From Mycobacterium sp. MBM (lineage in GTDB: Bacteria > Actinomycetota > Actinomycetes > Mycobacteriales > Mycobacteriaceae), in contig JAKJHY010000001.1 of NCBI GenBank assembly GCA_021648845.1, positions 372,001-436,000 of the forward strand: DNA of 64,000 bases. Direction: 5' to 3'. The notes under the pieces are model-generated. The model did no database searches and was not told where the DNA came from. It saw only the letters and a program-made list of their open reading frames with translations. Shown here piece after piece: positions 58,551 through 64,000 of the stretch; the stretch's first letter is position 1; each line of letters starts with the position of its first letter. A program made the position numbers and the translations under genes.

Positions 58551-59141
58551 TCACACCGCGGTGGCGAACTTGGCGACCACCTCGACGGGCTTGGCGCCCT
58601 TGCGGATCTGCTCGGTTTCCTTGAGGTGCAACAGCGCCGCCTTCGCCTGCCACCGCGGCCGCGCCATCTGGTCGTTGAGCGTCGGCACCGGCTGCGGGGA
58701 CTCCCCCTTGGCATATTGGGCGGCGTTGGCGCCGATGTTGCGATAGGTCTCCAACGTCAACAGCGGACACTGCGGAAACAGTTCCAGGCTCGACAGCCGC
58801 GGCAGGTCACGCTGGTGGATCATCGCGGTGCCACGGGACAGGATCCCGATCCCGATGCCCGAACCCGACAGTTTGGCCGCGGTGTGCGCCAACACGGCCA
58901 GGTCCGCACTGTGGGTGACGCGGATACAGCGAGCAGCCACCTCCTGCTCCTCGATTCCCGCGAGGATCTGTCGCACCACTTCGGCGTGCGGGATATCGAC
59001 GATGGTCTGGCTGAAGAAGTCGGCGAAGGCCGGTGAGATGGCCAGCACCACCTCGTCGCTCCGGGTGCCGCGCTGCGCCGGACCGACATCCTCGAATGCC
59101 AGCGTGCGTTGCGCGTCGTTCAGTGTGGGCGACATGGTCAT
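58551..59141 (-). CDS. B12-dependent diol/glycerol dehydratase, medium subunit
   Basis: 196 residues. DEVVLAISPAFADFFSQTIVDIPHAEVVRQILAGIEEQEV and the cobalamin-contacting GSGIGIGILSRGTAMIHQRDLPRLSSLELFPQCPLL are typical. The length is near glycerol dehydratase DhaB2 (194) and shorter than diol dehydratase PduD. It lacks the PduD N-terminal microcompartment-targeting extension. ATG 59141 overlaps the large-subunit stop (ATGA). Confidence 0.93.
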   Translation of the reverse strand: MTMSPTLNDAQRTLAFEDVGPAQRGTRSDEVVLAISPAFADFFSQTIVDIPHAEVVRQILAGIEEQEVAARCIRVTHSADLAVLAHTAAKLSGSGIGIGILSRGTAMIHQRDLPRLSSLELFPQCPLLTLETYRNIGANAAQYAKGESPQPVPTLNDQMARPRWQAKAALLHLKETEQIRKGAKPVEVVAKFATAV

Positions 59142-60865
59142 TCCACCTCCAGTTCCGGGTTCGACGCGCTGGTGACGTGGCGCAGTCGTTTCATCTCTTC
59201 CCACCGCGCGCCCGACGGCCGGTAACCGGTGTCGGGGCCGTTGTAGTCATTGGCATCGTTGACCGCCGACAGTGGCTGAAGATCCCGGGTCATGATCGCC
59301 GACGTCTGCAGCAGATCGCCCGAAACACGCTGCCGCAGAACGGACAGCAGGTTCGATGCGATATCGGAGAAGCCGGTGGCCTCCAGCGCCTTGACCAGGT
59401 CGAGTCCGGTCACGTTGCGGTCCATCACCTGCTGGGCACCCTTGAGGTCCTCCAGTACGTCCCGCGGGATGCACTCCCGGCTGCCGTTGGCGTAGACAGC
59501 CGCATCGATCTCGGCATCGGTGATCGGTGGCAGGTCCAGGTGCGCGAACACCGCCTGTAGCGCCTTGGCCGCCCGGCTCCGTACCGCCAGGATCTCGGAC
59601 TCCTTGACATGGCGCAGGCCGCCGTCGATCTGCAGGTCCCGCTGGATCGTGTTGAAGTCGTCGAAGTCGTCACTGTCCACATTCGACCCGGCGAACATGT
59701 TGTCGTAGTTGGGAACTGCGGAGTAGCCCGAACAGACGAAGTCGGTACCGGGCATCATCTGCGGCATCAAGCGCGCGGTGCGCCGCATGGCCGAGTGGGA
59801 GAAGGACTGGTCGTTACCGGAGGCACACTCCAGATCCACGGCGGAGGCGATCAGGTTCTCGGCCGCCACCGCACGGATACCCGCCGGCACCGCACCGGGT
59901 ACGCCGATGCAGGAGATCGAGCCGTTCTGCAGGCCCTGCACGCCGGCGCCCTTGGCGATCAGAATGCAACGAATCTCCAAGTACAGCATCGACTTACCCT
60001 GCGCATTGCCCATCTGCACCTCGGATCCGGTGCCCGAGGTGAAGCGCATCTTGATACCGCGTGACGCGTAGGCCGACGCCAGGAACGCCTTGGAGTACGG
60101 GGTGTCGTCACCGTCGACGAACACCGGTTCGGTGCCGTAGACCGAGATGGTCTCGGCGTAACCGGTGATCCCGCGCATACCCAGATCCAGCTCGGTGGCC
60201 TCCTCCAGCGCGCACTGCGTCAGCGGTCCGCCGGTACCGACCTGGCTGCCGATCTGCTGGGCCATCGCCACCAACGGGGCGTAGCGCACCACGCCCAGCG
60301 TGGTTTCCACCTCCGAGAATCCCCGGATCGACGCCTCGGCGGCCTCGCAGACCACCTGAACCGGGTTGTCCCGCGCGCTGGTGCAGTGCCCCTGATTGGC
60401 CGGGGTGCGCCGGGCCCGCATCTTCTGCATCGCCATCATGATCTCGACGATGTTCATCGTCTTGGCGACCTCGAGCAGCTTGGCCGGCGTCAGCCCCTTC
60501 GTCACCGCGATGACCTCGGAACGAGTCACCTTGGGATTGACCAGCATTGTCGCGATCTCGGCGGCCGGGATCGCCATCGAGGCTTCGGTGGACTCCACAT
60601 CGATCGCCTTGTCGGCGATGAACTGATCGATGAAGTCGAAGTCGGCACGGGAGACGCCGTCCATCTCGACGATCACACCGTTCTCGACGCGGACGCTCGG
60701 CGCCGGGTCGAAGGCGCTGTCCATCGCGACCATTCCGACCTCGGGCCATTCCTCGACGAAACCGTCGAGGTTGACCGGGCGGTCCTCCAGCAACATGGTG
60801 CGGTGGGAATGGCGGATGCCGTCCTTGTCCACCGCGTGATTCTGCGGGGCTGCCGATGCTGTCAC
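59138..60865 (-). CDS. B12-dependent diol/glycerol dehydratase, large catalytic subunit
   Basis: 575 residues from a GTG with GGAGATCGG upstream. The TIM-barrel enzyme converts 1,2-diols or glycerol to aldehydes through an adenosylcobalamin radical. Diagnostic stretches: SVRVENGVIVEMDGVSRADFDFIDQFI, MMAMQKMRARRTPANQGHCTS, EETTELD-like EEATELDLGMRGITGYAETISVYG, and ASGNDQSFSHSAMRRTARLMPQ. Whether glycerol, propanediol or another diol is used cannot be told from sequence alone. Confidence 0.96.
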   Translation of the reverse strand: MTASAAPQNHAVDKDGIRHSHRTMLLEDRPVNLDGFVEEWPEVGMVAMDSAFDPAPSVRVENGVIVEMDGVSRADFDFIDQFIADKAIDVESTEASMAIPAAEIATMLVNPKVTRSEVIAVTKGLTPAKLLEVAKTMNIVEIMMAMQKMRARRTPANQGHCTSARDNPVQVVCEAAEASIRGFSEVETTLGVVRYAPLVAMAQQIGSQVGTGGPLTQCALEEATELDLGMRGITGYAETISVYGTEPVFVDGDDTPYSKAFLASAYASRGIKMRFTSGTGSEVQMGNAQGKSMLYLEIRCILIAKGAGVQGLQNGSISCIGVPGAVPAGIRAVAAENLIASAVDLECASGNDQSFSHSAMRRTARLMPQMMPGTDFVCSGYSAVPNYDNMFAGSNVDSDDFDDFNTIQRDLQIDGGLRHVKESEILAVRSRAAKALQAVFAHLDLPPITDAEIDAAVYANGSRECIPRDVLEDLKGAQQVMDRNVTGLDLVKALEATGFSDIASNLLSVLRQRVSGDLLQTSAIMTRDLQPLSAVNDANDYNGPDTGYRPSGARWEEMKRLRHVTSASNPELEVE

Positions 60866-60877
60866 TTGTCCGATCTC

Positions 60878-61306
60878 CTATTCGCCGGCCGCGAGCACAT
60901 CGCGACGTTCGTAGACATCGGCCGCTTCCCGCACCAACTGTGCGAGGAGTTCGGCCCGGTACTGAGTCGACAATTCGTCGGCGATCGCGTCCAATTCCGC
61001 TTTCGTGGACGCATTGGGGCGCAACGCGTTGTAGATCTCCAGGACGCGCTCATCGGAGATCACGGTCATCTCCGCGGCGCGTCGAAGGTTGTCGCCGATC
61101 TGGGTCCGGCCGGACTTCTCGGCGATCTGCGCCTGCAACCTGAGCGCCTCAGGGGTGATGCGCAGATCGGCGGCCTCCACCTCCCCGGCCATCACCGCAT
61201 CCATGGTGATGGCGTCGATCGACTTTCCGGTCGGAGTGAACAGCAGGTCCCTGCGATGCACGCTCAGCGGGTAGTCCACCGCCGGGTCGAGATTCGGTTC
61301 CGTCAT
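60878..61306 (-). CDS. B12-dependent diol/glycerol dehydratase, small subunit
   Basis: 142 residues. DYPLSVHRRDLLFTPTGKSIDAITMDAVMAGEVEAADLRITPEALRLQAQIAE is the family core, and the C-terminus is helical with R-x-V-L-E-I-Y. It is the first gene of the operon, 12 bp before the large subunit. The order small-large-medium differs from the large-medium-small order in enteric pdu/dha operons. The 356-bp upstream region holds a conserved direct-repeat site. Confidence 0.93.
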   Translation of the reverse strand: MTEPNLDPAVDYPLSVHRRDLLFTPTGKSIDAITMDAVMAGEVEAADLRITPEALRLQAQIAEKSGRTQIGDNLRRAAEMTVISDERVLEIYNALRPNASTKAELDAIADELSTQYRAELLAQLVREAADVYERRDVLAAGE

Positions 61307-61367
61307 GCACTACTCCAGAGATTCGGGGCGGGCACTGCCCACCCGGGGATGTCATCCGCGTGACGGG

Positions 61368-61398
61368 TGACCGCCACGTGAACACATTGTGGCGGTCA
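61368..61398. repeat. Palindrome in the dehydratase leader
   Basis: TGACCGCCAC (61368-61377) and its exact complement (61389-61398) flank 11 bp. On the minus strand it overlaps the candidate -10 and transcription start, so it may be an operator or a 5' mRNA hairpin. Confidence 0.6.
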
Positions 61399-61402
61399 TC
61401 AC

Positions 61403-61420
61403 GTTGCACCGAGGTTGCAC
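61403..61420 (-). promoter_or_regulatory. Direct-repeat activator-like site, dehydratase operon
   Basis: On the minus strand: GTGCAACCTCGGTGCAAC, two GTGCAAC copies in an 11-bp period. A -10-like CACAAT begins 11 bp downstream. It is about 97 bp before the small-subunit ATG. It matches the site upstream of luxR-bluB in 16 of 18 positions. Confidence 0.7.
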
Positions 61421-61665
61421 GCCGGCGCGCCGCATCAGCGCACGTAGACGGCGCCCGGCGCGGCCACCCTGGCGCGCCCCACGCCCTCACACCCCCTCGG
61501 AACTGGCCATTGAGCACCGCCCGGGCTGCCGGATGGGTGGTGCCGCCCACTCCGACGAGGTCGCCCGACGCGGCGTCCGCACCTATCCGTCCGGATAGTT
61601 TTCGGCCTGTCCCCGCGCAAAGGCCGGCCGCGCCGGCACGCCCCGTTGACTAGCGTCGCACCGTG

Positions 61666-62361
61666 ATGAGCACCGCCACCGATGTCCTGGAGGACTTGGC
61701 CCGCATGGGCGGCTACTTCGCCCTGCCACCGGCCGGATCGGACGCGGCGCAGTATCCGCAGCTGGCCACCACCGAGTCGGTGACCCGGTTCGTCGACGCC
61801 ACTCGAACGGCCATCGCGACATCGGTCCGAATTCCCGGCGACCGGGTCGAAGCCCGGGTGGCCGCCTCGTCGTTCCACCTCGGGGTCGCCGCCCGCCTGT
61901 TGTCGCCGATGATCGCGGGGGCACTGTGCCATCGGGCAATCCCGGTGCTCACTGCGGACAATCTGTTCTTCACCGCACCCGATCACGCACCGGTGTTCGC
62001 GGTGGCCGATGTCGACATGCGCTCGGCACCCGATACGGCGTCCGCGGCGCACACCATCTCGGCGGCACTGGCAGAACTGTTCGATCCGCTGCATGTGTCC
62101 CTGCGCAACGTCGCGGCGCTGTCGGCGCACGTCAGCACCGGCAATCTGGCGTCCGCGGCAAACGGCGCGGTAACCGTGCTGGCGATGACGCGACCCGATG
62201 TCGAACCGGCGGGCCGCGCGCTGATCGCTGCGCTGTTGGCCGAGGCGCCGCTGGCCGGCGCGGGCCGGATCGAGCACCAGACCTTCACCAGGCGTAGTTG
62301 CTGCCTGTTCTACAAGGTGCCCGGCGCGGGGCTGTGCGGCGACTGCGTGATCACGCAGTAG
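61666..62361 (+). CDS. FhuF-like (2Fe-2S) protein
   Basis: 231 residues; a GTG one codon upstream is an alternative start. The C-terminus RRSCCLFYKVPGAGLCGDCVI has the exact C-C-x10-C-x2-C cluster motif of FhuF-type ferric-siderophore reductases. The N-terminal part (FHLGVAARLLSPMIAGALCHR, VSLRNVAALSAHVS) also fits FhuF. It sits between the dehydratase operon and luxR-bluB. The role may be ferric-chelate reduction, or electron supply to cobalamin chemistry; the latter is speculation from context. Confidence 0.82.
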   Translation: MSTATDVLEDLARMGGYFALPPAGSDAAQYPQLATTESVTRFVDATRTAIATSVRIPGDRVEARVAASSFHLGVAARLLSPMIAGALCHRAIPVLTADNLFFTAPDHAPVFAVADVDMRSAPDTASAAHTISAALAELFDPLHVSLRNVAALSAHVSTGNLASAANGAVTVLAMTRPDVEPAGRALIAALLAEAPLAGAGRIEHQTFTRRSCCLFYKVPGAGLCGDCVITQ

Positions 62362-62400
62362 CCTCGGTCACACCGTGACCTCGGTGACGGATCGGCCATA

Positions 62401-62418
62401 TTGCAACGTCGGTGCAAC
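62401..62418 (+). promoter_or_regulatory. Direct-repeat activator-like site, luxR-bluB operon
   Basis: TTGCAACGTCGGTGCAAC, the same repeat as upstream of the dehydratase operon. A -10-like TAGCAT (62430-62435) begins 11 bp after it, the same distance as there. The luxR ATG is 48 bp downstream. Confidence 0.7.
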
Positions 62419-62466
62419 GGTGCCGGAGCTAGCATTCGGCCGCCATACGGCAGGACGGAGTCAACG

Positions 62467-63219
62467 ATGAGTTTGTCACCAACCGGATGCGCCCAGACGC
62501 CCACCACCAGGTCTCGCCCCGAGATCGCCCGGCTACCCCAAATCGACTACCAGCAGCCACCTTTGGGATCTCCGGCAAGCCTTCGCACCACCATCGTGGC
62601 CAATGACGAACTGCTGCGCCACGGCCTGGCCCATGTGGTCTCGCAGATCGAGCGAATCCGGTTCGTCGGCGACCTGCGCTACGGTGACGGGCTCGCCGAA
62701 CGGGTGCGGGAGTTGCGCCCGGACCTCCTCATCCTCGGAATGGACCGCACCTTGGCCTTGCCGGATTTGCTGGCGGAGCTCGACGTCACACCGCGAGTCG
62801 TCGTCGTGATGGACAGCCAGGGCGAGGGCGCCAACACGGTGGCGCTGCTGCGCGCCGGGGCCGACGCCCTGGTGGACAGGCGCTCGACCGCCACCGAACT
62901 GCGCAACACCTTCAACCGGGTGATCAACGGCCAGACGGCACTGGACGGCCACAGCGTCAACGCGGTGATCGCCGAACTACGTTGCCCTCGCAGCGATTTT
63001 CGCAACGATCTCGGCGCATCGCTCACCGCCCGCGAACGCGAAGTGCTCAACCTGCTCATCGAGGGCCTCGACAACCGCACGATCGCAGCCCAGCTGTTCG
63101 TGTCGGAAGCCACCGTCAAGTTCCACCTGCAGAACATCATGAACAAGCTGGGGGTGCACAAGCGCGCAGCGCTGATCTCGGTGGCCCTGCGCGGGCACAA
63201 CCGACAGCGACACACGTGA
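62467..63219 (+). CDS. LuxR-type regulator with degenerate receiver domain
   Basis: 250 residues. Residues about 40-160 align with a response-regulator receiver (LRTTIVANDELLRHGLAHVV). The phospho-acceptor Asp is replaced by Gly91 in RPDLLILGMD, and the conserved Lys region reads ADALVDRRST. The C-terminal LuxR HTH is intact (LTAREREVLNLLIEGLDNRTIAAQLFVSEATVKFHLQNIMNKLGV). The GTGA overlap with bluB couples translation. No histidine kinase is nearby. Likely autoregulated and controlling B12-dependent diol use; the effector is unknown. Confidence 0.88.
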   Translation: MSLSPTGCAQTPTTRSRPEIARLPQIDYQQPPLGSPASLRTTIVANDELLRHGLAHVVSQIERIRFVGDLRYGDGLAERVRELRPDLLILGMDRTLALPDLLAELDVTPRVVVVMDSQGEGANTVALLRAGADALVDRRSTATELRNTFNRVINGQTALDGHSVNAVIAELRCPRSDFRNDLGASLTAREREVLNLLIEGLDNRTIAAQLFVSEATVKFHLQNIMNKLGVHKRAALISVALRGHNRQRHT

Positions 63220-63860
63220 CCGCGGCATACGAAACCGAACTGTATGACGTGATCCGCCGCCGGCGCGATGTCCGCGCGGAGTTCACCGGAGCAGCCGTCG
63301 ACGACGCGACGCTCACCCGGATCCTGCAGGCCGCCCACGCGGCGCCGAGCGTCGGGATGAGCCAGCCGTGGGACTTCGTGGTCATCGAGAATCCGCTGAC
63401 CAAGGCCGCATTCCACGACCATGTGATGGCTGAGCGGCAACACTTCCACGACAGCCTGCCGTCCGAGCGGGCCCAGGTTTTCGATCGCATCAAGATCGAG
63501 GGCATCCGCGAATCCACGGTGAGCATCGTGGTCACCTACGACGATGCCCGCGGGGGCACCGCCGTGCTGGGCAGGCACGCAAGCCCGGACGCCGGTCTGT
63601 ACTCGGTGTGTCTGGCGATCCAGAACCTCTGGTTGGCCGCCACCGCCGAAGGCCTCGGCGTCGGATGGGTTTCCTTTTTCCGGGAGCAGTATCTGCGTGG
63701 CCTGTTGGGCATCCCCGAGGCCATCCGACCGATCGCCTGGTTGTGCCTGGGACCGGTGACATCCCTACAGCAGATCCCAGACCTGGAACGGCACGGTTGG
63801 CGGGAGCGCAGGCCCCTGTCGACGGTCGTCCACCACGAGTTCTACGGAAACGGGTCATGA
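63216..63860 (+). CDS. bluB: 5,6-dimethylbenzimidazole synthase BluB
   Basis: 214 residues from a GTG overlapping the luxR stop. A nitroreductase-like flavin fold with BluB marks: ELYDVIRRRRDVRAEF, LQAAHAAPSVGMSQPWDFVVIE, DARGGTAVLGRHASPDAGLYSVCLAIQNLWLAATAEGLGVGWVSF. It breaks down FMN with O2 to the DMB lower ligand of cobalamin. Its position in a regulator operon near two B12-dependent enzymes indicates local cofactor supply. Confidence 0.93.
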   Translation: MTAAYETELYDVIRRRRDVRAEFTGAAVDDATLTRILQAAHAAPSVGMSQPWDFVVIENPLTKAAFHDHVMAERQHFHDSLPSERAQVFDRIKIEGIRESTVSIVVTYDDARGGTAVLGRHASPDAGLYSVCLAIQNLWLAATAEGLGVGWVSFFREQYLRGLLGIPEAIRPIAWLCLGPVTSLQQIPDLERHGWRERRPLSTVVHHEFYGNGS

Positions 63861-64000
63861 CCGCAGAGCACAGAGAGCATCGGATGTCCACTCACACAAT
63901 CCCTGTCGATCGGCCGACGGAGGTCTCCGTCGACCTGGCGGTGCGCAACCAGCGGGTCACCATCGCCGGCGCGACAGCGCGCGCCATGGCCACCGCCGCG
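63857..64000 (+). CDS. Start of an unrecognised gene (cut by window edge)
   Basis: An open frame of 48 codons from ATG 63857, which overlaps the bluB stop (ATGA), to the right edge. The readable product begins MTAEHREHRMSTHTIPVDRP and continues VSVDLAVRNQRVTIAGATARAMATAA. An internal ATG at 63884 is an alternative start. No family is recognised from so short a stretch. The overlap says it belongs to the luxR-bluB transcript. Confidence 0.6.
   Translation, partial: MTAEHREHRMSTHTIPVDRPTEVSVDLAVRNQRVTIAGATARAMATAA

Larger units (their letters stand above)
61307..61662. other. 356-bp divergent control region of the dehydratase operon
   Basis: Lies between the dehydratase small subunit (minus) and the FhuF-like gene (plus). 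It contains a 10-bp-arm palindrome at 61368-61398, the 18-bp direct-repeat site at 61403-61420 and a candidate minus-strand -10. Beyond 61430 I see no further structure and no cobalamin-riboswitch B12 box. Confidence 0.6.

Noticed and set aside
61307..61662. Cobalamin riboswitch before the dehydratase operon
   Set aside because: No B12-box (GCCACTG-like) core or matching helices were found here or before luxR-bluB and eat; the direct-repeat site explains control better.

Overview
This is a high-GC actinobacterial chromosome segment, almost certainly from a fast-growing environmental mycobacterium (Mycolicibacterium type). The evidence is gene order: choD-guaB3-guaB2-(Rv3412-like)-rsdA-sigD-(Rv3415c-like)-whiB3-groEL1-groES-tsaD-rimI-tsaB-tsaE-alr-gadB-nnrD-glmS-(Rv3438-like)-(Rv3439c-like)-(Rv3440c-like)-glmM-rpsI-rplM follows the Mycobacterium tuberculosis Rv3409c-Rv3443c region. 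GTG/TTG starts, 4-bp ATGA/GTGA gene overlaps and leaderless promoters also fit. No rRNA, tRNA, CRISPR array or intact insertion sequence was seen.

Layout. 1-3657: end of a short-chain dehydrogenase, a diiron ferritin-like protein, a Baeyer-Villiger-type flavin monooxygenase and a MerR regulator. 3662-9228 (minus): a cysteine-peptidase-like lipoprotein, guaA, then a three-gene uracil catabolism (URC) operon: URC1-like GTP cyclohydrolase II homologue, URC4 (DUF1688) and upp. 9418-10866: catalase. 10936-15506: choD, guaB3, guaB2. 15672-19473: the sigD/rsdA and whiB3 regulatory block. 19581-21608: a small accessory insertion (secreted protein, TetR, YciI, VOC) with two clear operator systems. 21697-32085: chaperonins, the tRNA t6A (tsa) operon, alr, gadB, nnrD. 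32212-41361: accessory blocks for a mannitol-type PTS with a dehydrogenase and a DeoR regulator, a 13E12/HNH endonuclease, and a cyanase/FNT transporter pair with a PAS-AraC regulator. 41367-51764: cell-wall and ribosome core (glmS, glmM, rplM-rpsI) with an LLM oxidoreductase, a DEAD-box helicase and a type-VII-like gene pair between them.

51981-64000 is a B12-themed island. It has ethanolamine permease plus ethanolamine ammonia-lyase (eat-eutB-eutC), and a B12-dependent diol/glycerol dehydratase operon (small-large-medium subunits, two reactivase subunits and an unrecognised 131-residue protein). It also has a FhuF-like iron-sulfur protein, and a LuxR-type regulator translationally coupled to bluB, which makes the lower ligand of B12. 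Both the dehydratase operon promoter region and the luxR-bluB promoter region carry almost the same 18-bp direct-repeat site (GTGCAAC-N4-GTGCAAC), at the same 11-bp distance from a candidate -10 box. This suggests one regulon joining cofactor supply to cofactor use, controlled by an atypical regulator whose receiver domain lacks the phospho-acceptor aspartate. I consider this the most interesting system in the window. No microcompartment shell genes are visible next to it.
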